Source: Billgrantia desiderata (lineage in GTDB: Bacteria; Pseudomonadota; Gammaproteobacteria; Pseudomonadales; Halomonadaceae). Taken from it: a DNA stretch of 64,000 bases. The stretch's first letter is position 1. Every line of letters starts with the position of its first letter. The notes under the pieces are model-generated. The model had not been told where the DNA came from. It did no database searches and saw only the letters and a list, made by a program, of their open reading frames with translations. Shown here one piece after another: positions 33,736-41,936 of the stretch. The stretch is taken from assembly GCA_011742915.1 (NCBI GenBank), contig JAAQTN010000019.1, positions 1 to 64,000 on the forward strand. Direction: 5' to 3'. A program made the translations under genes and the position numbers.

Positions 33736-33760
33736 TAAAATAAGCCGCATCCTTATTTTA
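33736..33760. promoter_or_regulatory. putative operator O2 before fic-hsdM-hsdS (perfect palindrome)
   Basis: TAAAATAAG (33736-33744), a 7-bp spacer and CTTATTTTA (33752-33760) form a perfect 9-bp inverted repeat that ends 20 bp before the fic ATG. A dimeric helix-turn-helix protein is the expected ligand; the winged-helix-like C-terminus of the Fic protein is a candidate for autoregulation. Confidence 0.68.
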
Positions 33761-33780
33761 ATCGAACCCCAGGTGAATCC

Positions 33781-34941
33781 ATGGATCGCGGGCTGACAGG
33801 CCACTATGTAGACAGCATTGCTGGTGGGGTGCGCTGCCAGGCGTTCTTGCCTGATCCGCTTCCACCCCAGCCGCCCCTGACGCTGGATGGCAAGCTACAG
33901 CAGCGCATCAACCACGCCATGCTCTCGCTTGGACGCCTTGATGCCATCAGCACCCTACTGCCTGAAGCCTCGCTGTTCCTCTACAGCTATGTGCGCAAGG
34001 AAGCTGTCATGTCGTCGCAAATCGAGGGCACCCAGTCCTCTCTCAGCGACCTGATGCTCTACGAGATGGAGGGCATGCCGGGCGTGCCCATGGATGATGT
34101 GCAGGAAGTCTCCTGCTACGTGAATGCGCTGACGCTCGGCGTGCAGCGCATACGTGAGGGATTTCCCATCAGCCATCGACTGGTCATGGAGATGCACACC
34201 GCACTCATGACCTCGGGGCGCGGTATACACCGGGGGCCGGGAGCGTTTCGCAGCAACCAGGTGTGGCTGGGGGGGCATCGCCCAGATGAGGCGGTTTTCG
34301 TTCCGCCGCCGCCTCAGCATCTTGCCGAATGCTGGGCGGCGCTCGAGCGCTTCATCAACGACATTCCCGAGGCGACGGACCCGCTGGTCAAGGCCGCCCT
34401 GACCCATGTGCAGTTCGAGACCATCCATCCCTTCATGGATGGCAATGGGCGCCTGGGGCGCCTGCTGATTCCGTTGATTCTGGTAGAGGCCGGCATTCTC
34501 AAGGAGCCACTGCTTTATCTCTCGGTATTCTTCAAGCAGCATCGGCAGACCTACTACGAGCGGTTACAGCAAGTACGTGTAACCGGCGACTGGGAAGCTT
34601 GGCTGCTTTTTTTCGTGGATGCCGTTGCCGACACGGCGACTCGGGCAGTGGCTACTGCCCAGCAACTCAACCGACTGCGCGAGCAGGACAAGGCCCGCCT
34701 GGCAGAGTTGGGTCGCCAGGCCGGGTCGGCAGGCCTCCTGCTGGATGCATTTTTCCAGCAGCCCATCGCCAACATCAGTCATTTATGCCAACGCACGGGT
34801 CTGACCCCCGCAACGGTCGGCAAGCTGCTCACTGGCATGGAAAAAGAACTCAGAATCGTCAACGAGATCACCGGGCAGAAGCGTAATCGAATCTACGCTT
34901 ACCGTGCCTACATCGACATTCTCAATCAGGACCCCTCATGA
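33781..34941 (+). CDS. Fic-family AMP-transferase with C-terminal winged-helix-like domain
   Basis: This 386-residue Fic protein has the full catalytic motif HPFMDGNGRLGR (216-227), so it can probably transfer AMP or another nucleotide to a target protein. An N-terminal inhibitory motif SSQIEG (78-83, with E82) fits a self-inhibited class II Fic enzyme. Residues about 315-380 (LLDAFFQQPIANISHLCQRTGLTPATVGKLLTGMEKELRIV) look like a winged helix that could bind the palindromes just upstream. The ATG at 33781 follows AGGTGA. The stop overlaps the hsdM start by 4 bp, tying it to the methylase. Its role in type I restriction loci is not settled. Confidence 0.9.
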   Translation: MDRGLTGHYVDSIAGGVRCQAFLPDPLPPQPPLTLDGKLQQRINHAMLSLGRLDAISTLLPEASLFLYSYVRKEAVMSSQIEGTQSSLSDLMLYEMEGMPGVPMDDVQEVSCYVNALTLGVQRIREGFPISHRLVMEMHTALMTSGRGIHRGPGAFRSNQVWLGGHRPDEAVFVPPPPQHLAECWAALERFINDIPEATDPLVKAALTHVQFETIHPFMDGNGRLGRLLIPLILVEAGILKEPLLYLSVFFKQHRQTYYERLQQVRVTGDWEAWLLFFVDAVADTATRAVATAQQLNRLREQDKARLAELGRQAGSAGLLLDAFFQQPIANISHLCQRTGLTPATVGKLLTGMEKELRIVNEITGQKRNRIYAYRAYIDILNQDPS

Positions 34942-36581
34942 CCCAGAATGACATCGTCCAGAAGCTGTGGAACCTCTGCGATGTGCTGCGCGACGACGGC
35001 ATCAACTACTCCGACTACGTCACCGAACTGGTGCTGCTGCTCTTCATCAAGATGGAGTACGAAAACACCCAGGCCGGGTTGCTCAATGCCCATGCCCTGC
35101 CGGAGTGGGCCCGCTGGCCGCAGCTGACCAGCCGCTCGGGCCTGGAACTGCTCAACTACTACAAGCAGATGCTGCTCGACCTCTCGAAGAGCGAAGACCG
35201 GCTGATTGCCGCTATCTACACGGATGCCCAGACCCGCCTGCGGGAGCCGCGCCACCTCGAACAGCTGATCCGCGACCTGGACCGCATCGACTGGTTCAGC
35301 GCCCAGCGTGACGGCCTGGGCGATCTCTACGAAGGGCTGCTGGAAAAGAACGCCAACGAGACCAAGTCCGGTGCCGGCCAGTACTTCACACCCCGGGCGC
35401 TGATCAACGCCATGGTGCGCTGCATCCGTCCCCGGCATGGCGAGACGATACAGGACCCTGCCGCCGGTACGGCAGGCTTCCTGATTGCCGCCGACGCCTA
35501 TATCAAGCAGCAGACAGATGATCACTTCGACCTCGACGCCAAGGCCCAGGCCTTCCAGAAGCTCAAGGCCTTCGTCGGCATCGAACTGGTGCCGGGCACT
35601 CGGCGGCTGGCGCTGATGAACTGTTTGCTGCACGGCATGGAAGGTGACGACGAAGGCGTGGTGCACCTGGGCAACGCCCTGGGCGAGGCCGGCAAGGCGC
35701 TGCCCCGCGCCGACGTGATCCTCGCCAATCCGCCCTTCGGCACCGCCAAGGGCGGCGAGGCCAGCATCACCCGCGACGACCTCACGTTCCGCACCAGCAA
35801 CAAGCAGCTCGCCTTCCTGCAGCATATCTACCGCGGGCTCAAGCCCGGCGGCCGCGCTGCCGTGGTGTTGCCCGACAACGTGCTGTTCGAGGCCGGGGTA
35901 GGCACCGAGGTGCGCCGCGACCTGATGGAAAAGTGCCACCTGCACACCATCCTGCGCCTGCCCACCGGAATCTTCTACGCCCAGGGCGTGAAGACCAACG
36001 TACTGTTCTTCACTCGCGGCACCGCCGAAAACCCCCACCAGGACGAAGGCTGTACCAACAATGTGTGGGTGTATGACCTGCGCACCAACATGCCGAGTTT
36101 CGGCAAGCGCACCCCCTTCACCGAGGCTCACCTCAAGCCCTTCGAGCAGTGCTACAACCCGGCGGGCAGCGATGCCTTGGGCGAGCAGTTGGCCGCCCGG
36201 AAAGAGGGCGACTGGAGCTTCGGCGCCGAGGAGGTGGAAGCCGACCGGGCTGCCGGCACCGATGCTGCGAACGCTGGAGTGGACGATAAGCTGCAGACCG
36301 CCCGCTGGCGCAAGTTCAGCCGTGAGTGGATTCGCGACACCAAGGGCGACTCGCTCGACATCACCTGGCTCAAGGACGCCGACAGCCTCGCCGCCGAGAA
36401 CCTACCCGAGCCCGATGTACTCGCCGCCGAGGCGATGAGCGAGCTGACCGAAGCTCTGCGCGAACTCGATGGCCTGATGGCCGCTCTGGGTAGCCAGGAC
36501 GAAGCCGCGGCGCAGAAGAGGCTGCTGGCCGAAGCGCTGGGGCTTGCAGATGACGCCGGCAGCGATGAGGTGAAGGTATGA
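34938..36581 (+). CDS. hsdM: type I restriction-modification system DNA methyltransferase subunit M
   Basis: This 547-residue N6-adenine methyltransferase protects host DNA in complex with HsdS. The SAM motif DPAAGTAGFLIAA (about 173-185) and catalytic NPPFGTAKGG (about 263) are intact, and the N-terminal HsdM_N bundle is complete (IVQKLWNLCDVLRDDGINYSDYVTELVLLLFIKM). It starts in the ATGA shared with fic and ends in the ATGA shared with hsdS, so the three are translationally coupled. Confidence 0.96.
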   Translation: MTQNDIVQKLWNLCDVLRDDGINYSDYVTELVLLLFIKMEYENTQAGLLNAHALPEWARWPQLTSRSGLELLNYYKQMLLDLSKSEDRLIAAIYTDAQTRLREPRHLEQLIRDLDRIDWFSAQRDGLGDLYEGLLEKNANETKSGAGQYFTPRALINAMVRCIRPRHGETIQDPAAGTAGFLIAADAYIKQQTDDHFDLDAKAQAFQKLKAFVGIELVPGTRRLALMNCLLHGMEGDDEGVVHLGNALGEAGKALPRADVILANPPFGTAKGGEASITRDDLTFRTSNKQLAFLQHIYRGLKPGGRAAVVLPDNVLFEAGVGTEVRRDLMEKCHLHTILRLPTGIFYAQGVKTNVLFFTRGTAENPHQDEGCTNNVWVYDLRTNMPSFGKRTPFTEAHLKPFEQCYNPAGSDALGEQLAARKEGDWSFGAEEVEADRAAGTDAANAGVDDKLQTARWRKFSREWIRDTKGDSLDITWLKDADSLAAENLPEPDVLAAEAMSELTEALRELDGLMAALGSQDEAAAQKRLLAEALGLADDAGSDEVKV

Positions 36582-37960
36582 GCGAGCGGGTATTGCCGGA
36601 GGGGTGGGTTGAAGTCTCAGTTGGTGAGATTGCCGAGGTCGTGTCCGGGGGGACGCCGAAAGCTGGTGATCCGGAAAACTTTAAGGTGGCAGGGAAAGGT
36701 ATCCCATGGCTTACGCCTGCTGATTTATCAGGGTATGGAAAAAAGAGAATTGCGCATGGGGCCAGAGATCTGTCGGAGAAAGGTTACGCTAGTTGTTCGG
36801 CAAAATTGATGCCAGCCGGGTCGGTTTTGTTTAGTAGTCGCGCTCCAATTGGCCATGTTGCAATTTCTGAAAATGAAATATGTACAAACCAAGGGTTCAA
36901 GAGCTTCGTTTTTGGTGTGGGTGTAGATTCGGGGTTTGCCTACTACTATCTAAGGTCTGTTCGTGGCTTGGCGGAAAGCTTGGGAACGGGGACGACTTTT
37001 AAAGAAGTCTCAGGTGCTAAAGTTAAATCTTTGCCATTTGTTCTTCCTTCATCCGAAGAGCAGAAGGTCATCGCCGATAAGCTCGATGAGTTGCTAGCTC
37101 AGGTAAAAAACCTGAAAGCCCGCCTGGATGCCATTCCTGCTATCCTCAAGCGGTTTCGGCAGTCCGTGCTAACGGCGGCGGTGAGTGGTCAACTTTATAG
37201 TTTCGATAATGCGAATGGCTGGCGGGATGTGTGCGTTGGGGATTTGGCAGCATTAGTAACCAGTGGGTCTCGGGGATGGTCTAAGTACTATTCTGATAGT
37301 GGGGAGCTTTTTGTTCGAGCGCAGAACATAAAAAACGATGTTCTGGATCTTGATGAAGTGGCTTATGTGGACTTGCCGGATAGGGCCGAGGGCACGCGCA
37401 CAAAAATCAAGGAAGGGGATTTTCTGATAACCATTACCGGGGCTAATGTCACAAAGTGTGCTTTAGTGGGTATGGATGTCGGAGTAGCATATGTGAGTCA
37501 GCATGTTGGCTTGGTTAGGTGGAGTGAGAGACAATATGGCCCATATCTTGAGCTGTTTCTTAAATCTGAGAGTCATGGGAGGAAGCAACTTTTGGATATG
37601 GCATACGGTGGAGGAAAACCCGGGCTCAATCTCCAGAATATCCGAGACGTTTCATTAAGGCTGCCTAGCATCGAAGAGCAAACCGAAATCGTCCGCCGCG
37701 TCGATCAACTCTTCGCCTTCGCCGACCAGATCGAACAGCAGGTCGCTAACGCCCAGGCCCGCGTCGATAAGCTGACTCAGTCCATTCTCGCCAAGGCCTT
37801 CCGCGGCGAGCTGACTGCCGAATGGCGTGCGGCCAACCCCGACCTGATCAGCGGCGAGAACTCTGCCGAGGCGTTGCTGGAGCGGATCAAGGCGGAGAAA
37901 GCAAACCACAAGCCAATACGGGCGCGGCGGAGCACTGCAATGGAAAGGGTAACGCCATGA
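36578..37960 (+). CDS. hsdS: type I restriction-modification system specificity subunit S
   Basis: This 460-residue DNA-recognition subunit has two target recognition domains (about 5-150 and 205-360). Each is followed by a conserved helix: SSEEQKVIADKLDELLAQVKNLKARLDAIP and SIEEQTEIVRRVDQLFAFADQIEQ. The recognition-domain DNA (about 36620-37060 and 37190-37660) is clearly more AT-rich and uses different codons from the flanking helices and hsdM. This is typical of exchange of recognition domains between strains. The start and stop both overlap neighbours by 4 bp. The target sequence cannot be predicted by eye. Confidence 0.95.
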   Translation: MSERVLPEGWVEVSVGEIAEVVSGGTPKAGDPENFKVAGKGIPWLTPADLSGYGKKRIAHGARDLSEKGYASCSAKLMPAGSVLFSSRAPIGHVAISENEICTNQGFKSFVFGVGVDSGFAYYYLRSVRGLAESLGTGTTFKEVSGAKVKSLPFVLPSSEEQKVIADKLDELLAQVKNLKARLDAIPAILKRFRQSVLTAAVSGQLYSFDNANGWRDVCVGDLAALVTSGSRGWSKYYSDSGELFVRAQNIKNDVLDLDEVAYVDLPDRAEGTRTKIKEGDFLITITGANVTKCALVGMDVGVAYVSQHVGLVRWSERQYGPYLELFLKSESHGRKQLLDMAYGGGKPGLNLQNIRDVSLRLPSIEEQTEIVRRVDQLFAFADQIEQQVANAQARVDKLTQSILAKAFRGELTAEWRAANPDLISGENSAEALLERIKAEKANHKPIRARRSTAMERVTP

Positions 37961-39687
37961 AGCAACAGGACGAAGCGGCACTTCTCTCCGACCGACAGCT
38001 CATACTGCTCGCCGGCGAGGCGGCTTTTGGTCGCGGTGTGGCGTATTTTCGGCAGGGCCAGGTGCTGGGCTGGAACAAGAAGGGGGAGACCATCACCGCC
38101 GAGGTGGAGGGCAGCGAGTGCTATCACGTGACCCTGACCCTCAACAAGCGCGGCCTGGATGGCGGCTGTGACTGCCCCGCCTCCGAAGGCATCGATTTCT
38201 GCAAGCACTGCGTGGCCACGGCGCTCGCCTATCGGGCGGAGCTGGGCGAACAGGAGCGACTGAGCGAAGGCGGGGACATCGACCGAGTGCGGGCCTACCT
38301 TCAGCAACTCGACAAGAGTTCCCTGGTGGATGCCCTGGTCGAGCTGATCGAGGAAGACCCGGTATCGCTTCATCTCTGGTCGCTGCGGGCCGATGCGGTA
38401 CTCGGCGTGCTCGATCATAAGACGTTGAAGAAGCGCATTACGGCAGCGTTTCCCATCAACCGTGACCTCTACCGTTATGGTCAGGTGCAGACCTTTTTCG
38501 CCAAGGCGGAGGCGGTGGTCGATCAGCTTGCCGAGCAGGCGCCGCGGCTGCCGCCCGAAAAGTACCTGGCACTGGTGGAGTACGCCATATTGCGCATGGC
38601 ACGAGCGCTGGAAACCATCGACGACTCCGGCGGCTACCGCTTGCATTGCGAAGCGACGCTGCAGACGCTCCACGTGCAGAGTACTCAGCGCCTTGGCTGG
38701 CCAGCCGAGAAATTGGCCAACCATCTCTACGGCATCGCCTTCGGCGACCACTATGATTTTTATCCGGAGATTCCCGGCGCCTATACCGAGGCCCTGGGCA
38801 GCGAGGGGATGGAGGCATATCAGGCCCTGCTACAAGAGGTCTGGGACGCCTTGCCAAGCTTGCCCGCCGAGGCGGGCTGGTCGGAGAAATTCCGATATCG
38901 GCGGTTGCGCGAGCCCTTGCTCAAGCGCGCCGAGGCACGTGGTGACTTTGTGGCCATCCTGGCGCTGCATCAGAAGAGTGCCACCAGTTCGCAGGATTAC
39001 TTGGAGATCGCCGAGCTGTGCATGATCCACGATGCCTGGGACCAGGTGGAGCTGTGGCTGGCGCGGGCGGCCAAGGCGGAGGACAAACGGTATCCTCACT
39101 GGAGGCGCGAACGGGAGCGGCTATGGATACGCCTGTTGTTGCATCGCGGCGAGACCGAGGCGGCAGCGGAACGGCAGTGGCAGATCTACCAGCAGACGCA
39201 GCAACTGGACGATTACCGTCACCTGCTGGCCTTGGCCGAGGAGCATGGTCTTGCCACCGATTATCGCCAGCAGGTGCACGATTGGTTGACCGAGCGGCTC
39301 GATCAAGTGCCCCAGAACCCGTGGGCGTTCGCTCCTCAGGCGATCAATAGCCTGCTCGAAATCTATCTGTCCGAACACCGGCTCGACGAGGCACTGACAT
39401 TATGTGCCGACAGACCGGTAAATGGGGGGCTGTTGCTGAAGCTGGCACAGGCGCTGGACGATCCCGACAAGAGCTTGCCGCTCTATCTTCGCCTGGTACG
39501 CAGTGAGGTTCGCAACACCGATAACAAGAGTTATCGCCGGGCTATCGCTCAGCTGGAGGAGCTGCACGGTACTCTCGACACAGTGGCCCAGCAGCAGGCC
39601 TTTGCCACGGCTTTGATCGAACTGCGAGTAGAGTTCAGGCAAAAGCGAAATTTCATCAAGTGGCTGAATGAGGCCTTTCCGCCATGA
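37957..39687 (+). CDS. SWIM zinc-finger protein of unknown function, in the hsd operon
   Basis: This 576-residue protein has an N-terminal SWIM zinc finger, C71-D-C73, eight residues, then C82-K-H84, inside GGCDCPASEGIDFCKHC. A long helical region of repeat-like helices follows (for example LMIHDAWDQVELWLARAAKAEDKRYPHWRRERE and ALTLCADRPVNGGLLLKLAQALDD), suggestive of a TPR-like scaffold. SWIM domains bind DNA or proteins and often sit beside SNF2 helicases. No nuclease, ATPase or transferase motif is visible. Its ATG is embedded in the hsdS stop (ATGA) and its own stop overlaps the next gene, so it belongs to the restriction transcript. A role as an accessory or regulator of the system is inference. 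Confidence 0.8.
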   Translation: MKQQDEAALLSDRQLILLAGEAAFGRGVAYFRQGQVLGWNKKGETITAEVEGSECYHVTLTLNKRGLDGGCDCPASEGIDFCKHCVATALAYRAELGEQERLSEGGDIDRVRAYLQQLDKSSLVDALVELIEEDPVSLHLWSLRADAVLGVLDHKTLKKRITAAFPINRDLYRYGQVQTFFAKAEAVVDQLAEQAPRLPPEKYLALVEYAILRMARALETIDDSGGYRLHCEATLQTLHVQSTQRLGWPAEKLANHLYGIAFGDHYDFYPEIPGAYTEALGSEGMEAYQALLQEVWDALPSLPAEAGWSEKFRYRRLREPLLKRAEARGDFVAILALHQKSATSSQDYLEIAELCMIHDAWDQVELWLARAAKAEDKRYPHWRRERERLWIRLLLHRGETEAAAERQWQIYQQTQQLDDYRHLLALAEEHGLATDYRQQVHDWLTERLDQVPQNPWAFAPQAINSLLEIYLSEHRLDEALTLCADRPVNGGLLLKLAQALDDPDKSLPLYLRLVRSEVRNTDNKSYRRAIAQLEELHGTLDTVAQQQAFATALIELRVEFRQKRNFIKWLNEAFPP

Positions 39688-40136
39688 AGCCCTTTTCCAT
39701 ACTGATGATTCGCCTGCTGGGCCTCTATCTCTTCCTGAAAACGCTGTTCTCGGTGCTGCCGGCGCTGTTCATCCCGAATGTCGGTGAGTTCTGGAGCGGA
39801 GAAATGCTGCCGGTGCTGATCGCCACGGTGATGGTGCCGATGTTGGGCGGGGTGCTGCTATGGTGCTTCGCGGGTAGGCTGGCGGACAGGTTGCATGGCG
39901 ATTCGGATTCGGCCGTCGCTGCTACGGATGAGGGTCTGGTGCGTGCCGGCACCTTCCTGATAGGCGTCTATCTGGTGGTACGCCATGTTGGCATGCTGGT
40001 GGGGGGTTACACTGCCACCGGCAGCATCGCCTTTGAGGCGTTGGTCGTGGTGGTCGCCGGCCTTTGCATGATGCTGGGCGGCGGTGCTCTCGTCACGCTC
40101 TACCGCAGGATCAAGTATCTGGGGGCGGATCGGTAG
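39684..40136 (+). CDS. small membrane protein, last gene of the hsd operon
   Basis: This 150-residue hydrophobic protein has four probable membrane helices: LLGLYLFLKTLFSVLPALFI, LIATVMVPMLGGVLLWCFAG, FLIGVYLVVRHVGMLVGGY and ALVVVVAGLCMMLGGGALVTLY. A charged loop separates helices two and three. I do not recognise the family. It starts in the ATGA at the end of the SWIM gene. Its 3' end overlaps the convergent antitoxin gene by 26 bp. Such small membrane genes sometimes encode effectors in defence loci, but nothing in this sequence proves that. Confidence 0.72.
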   Translation: MKPFSILMIRLLGLYLFLKTLFSVLPALFIPNVGEFWSGEMLPVLIATVMVPMLGGVLLWCFAGRLADRLHGDSDSAVAATDEGLVRAGTFLIGVYLVVRHVGMLVGGYTATGSIAFEALVVVVAGLCMMLGGGALVTLYRRIKYLGADR

Positions 40137-40416
40137 CGACCTTCAGTAGTGATATCACAGCTGCGTGATCAGCAGTGCGTACCTCCTGGCCCTTGTCATC
40201 TTCCAGTTGTGCGATGGACTCGAGCAGGCGGCGGGCGTTTCTCGGCGAACGCAGCAGGTAAGCAGTTTCCTGGAGGGTTTCGTAGTCCTCAAGTGACATC
40301 ATTACCACGGAGTCGGCCTTGCTGCGGGTGATGATCACCGGCGCATGGTCATCGCAGACCTGCTGCATTGTCTTGGCCAGATGGGTGCGGACGGCAGTGT
40401 AGCTGATGGCTTTCAC
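40111..40416 (-). CDS. YefM/Phd-family antitoxin, orphan, with altered C-terminus
   Basis: These 101 residues start at a GTG (40416) with AGGAG seven bases upstream. Residues 1-75 follow YefM closely: KAISYTAVRTHLAKTM, DHAPVIITRSKADSVVMMSLEDY and ETAYLLRSPRNARRLLESI. After GKGQE, where YefM usually ends within a few residues, the sequence runs on as an unrelated tail to 40111, inside the end of the membrane-protein gene. No YoeB/Txe toxin gene follows or precedes it. The protein could still bind its own operator or neutralise a toxin encoded elsewhere. Confidence 0.82.
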   Translation of the reverse strand: MKAISYTAVRTHLAKTMQQVCDDHAPVIITRSKADSVVMMSLEDYETLQETAYLLRSPRNARRLLESIAQLEDDKGQEVRTADHAAVISLLKVATDPPPDT

Positions 40417-40510
40417 TCGTTTTCTCCTGTACGGAAATGGTACGCACAGAACCATGTACCTGTGGGGGCGGCGCAATGCCACTCTGCCAGCCGGCCAGTC
40501 CACTTACCTG

Positions 40511-41389
40511 TCATGGAGGCGTGCCGATTACCCGGTCAAGCTCTTGGTTGAACTCCGCGGGTCGGGCCATGTGCAGGAAGTGGTCGCTGCCTTCCACGAT
40601 CACGGCGTCGAATTCGGGAAGCAGCTGCCGGTTGGCTTCAATGTCGGTCGGCCACAGGTCGGCGTTGATGGCGACCACCGGAATCGTCAGTTCCTCGAAG
40701 TGTTGTGCTGCCTCGCCCTCGACATGTCGGGTAAACATGTCCTGCATGGCGCTGGTCGCCACCTGAGGTGGTGCCGCCGTCATGTCCCGTATCACCCAGT
40801 CGCGCAGGGCGGCATCGGTCTCCTCGAGGAACATCGAGGCGACGAAGCGGCGGGTGGCCGGGACGAAATCCTGCTGGATCGGCCCCAGCATTTCGTCGAT
40901 CTGGGCCTCGGTGATTTCTTCTGCCACGTTGTGAAAGGTGTCGACGCCCACGATCCCGATGACGCGTTCCGGCACCAGTCGTGCCGCTTCCACGGCGACC
41001 GGTCCGCCCATGGAGTGGCCGATGAGGAGGGCCTGTTCCACGTCCAGGTCCTCCAGCACCGCTTTGACGTCCTCGCCGAAGGCCGGCATGGTGAAGTCTT
41101 CGCGCTCCAGGCCGGAATGGCCGTGACCGGCGAGATCGATCGTCACCACCCGATGTTGCTGCGAGAAGTACGGCACCTGTCCGCGCCAGTAGCGTCCGTC
41201 GCAGCTCCAGCCGTGGATGAACACGAGCGTCGGTTCGCCGCTGCCGTGCACCTCGTAGGCAATCGGCACGCCGTCTGCCGACTCGGTCATCCGCGGCCAG
41301 TTCACCTCGGCTGCCAGCGCCTGGCCCGCCAGCCCCAACAGCAGTGTCAGGCCCAGGTAACGTATGCCGTGCAACGCCAACTCCTTCAT
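40511..41389 (-). CDS. exported alpha/beta hydrolase
   Basis: This 292-residue hydrolase has an N-terminal signal peptide (LGLTLLLGLAGQALAAE). The oxyanion segment is FIHGWSCDG, the nucleophile elbow GHSMGG, and the catalytic His is in GSDHFLHM. The acid is probably the Asp in INADLWPTD or nearby. The start at 41389 follows GGGAGG; an upstream in-frame ATG at 41419 is less likely. The ester, lactone or epoxide substrate is unknown. It stands alone. Confidence 0.82.
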   Translation of the reverse strand: MKELALHGIRYLGLTLLLGLAGQALAAEVNWPRMTESADGVPIAYEVHGSGEPTLVFIHGWSCDGRYWRGQVPYFSQQHRVVTIDLAGHGHSGLEREDFTMPAFGEDVKAVLEDLDVEQALLIGHSMGGPVAVEAARLVPERVIGIVGVDTFHNVAEEITEAQIDEMLGPIQQDFVPATRRFVASMFLEETDAALRDWVIRDMTAAPPQVATSAMQDMFTRHVEGEAAQHFEELTIPVVAINADLWPTDIEANRQLLPEFDAVIVEGSDHFLHMARPAEFNQELDRVIGTPP

Positions 41390-41487
41390 GCTGCCTCCCT
41401 CAATCTCTCCATGACTCATGCAGCATAGCCGAGCCAGGCCGCCTATCGACGTCTCTTCGAGCAGCTAGACACTCACTAACCTCCCGC

Positions 41488-41856
41488 TCAGTAGCGGCTT
41501 GCGAGTCTCAATTCCTCCTCGACGGGCCTCACCTCGATGGTGCCAAGTCTCGCTGACGGCCAGCCGGCAGCAATCTCCAGGGCTTCCTCTTCTGACGCGA
41601 CCTCGATCAGGAAGAAACCGCCTAACTGCTCCTTGGTCTCGGCAAAGGGGCCATCGGTCATGATGAGTTCGTCATGGCGAATTCTCAGAGTGCGAGCCTT
41701 GGTGGCGCTCTGCAAGGCGTTGGTCAGGACCAGTTTGTCCCGTTTCTGCAGGTCGTCCACATAGTCCAGGGTTTCCTGTAGTAGCTCATGCCACTGGGCT
41801 TCCGTCATTTCGCTGAATATTCGCTCTTCCTCATAGGCGAGACAGAGGTACTTCAT
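41488..41856 (-). CDS. YCII-related (DGPF) domain protein
   Basis: This 122-residue small protein of the YCII/DGPF family has MKYLCLAYEEE at the start and the family block MTDGPFAETKEQLGGFFLIEV. Many relatives are encoded beside ECF sigma factors, but none is present here. The ATG at 41856 was chosen because the family begins with MKYL. Upstream in-frame codons are not conserved-looking. Function is unknown; some members act as dimeric lyases or hydrolases. Confidence 0.85.
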   Translation of the reverse strand: MKYLCLAYEEERIFSEMTEAQWHELLQETLDYVDDLQKRDKLVLTNALQSATKARTLRIRHDELIMTDGPFAETKEQLGGFFLIEVASEEEALEIAAGWPSARLGTIEVRPVEEELRLASRY

Positions 41857-41936
41857 GGGAGACCTCACGTTTGGCGTGCTGACCCGTAGAAGATGGCGCA
41901 CGGGATGAGCCGGCGCAATGGAAGGACGAAGAGACC

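Noticed and set aside
33580..33780. CRISPR-like repeat array between hsdR and fic
   Set aside because: Only two imperfect 16-bp copies and short palindromes are present, with no regular spacers and no cas genes in the window.
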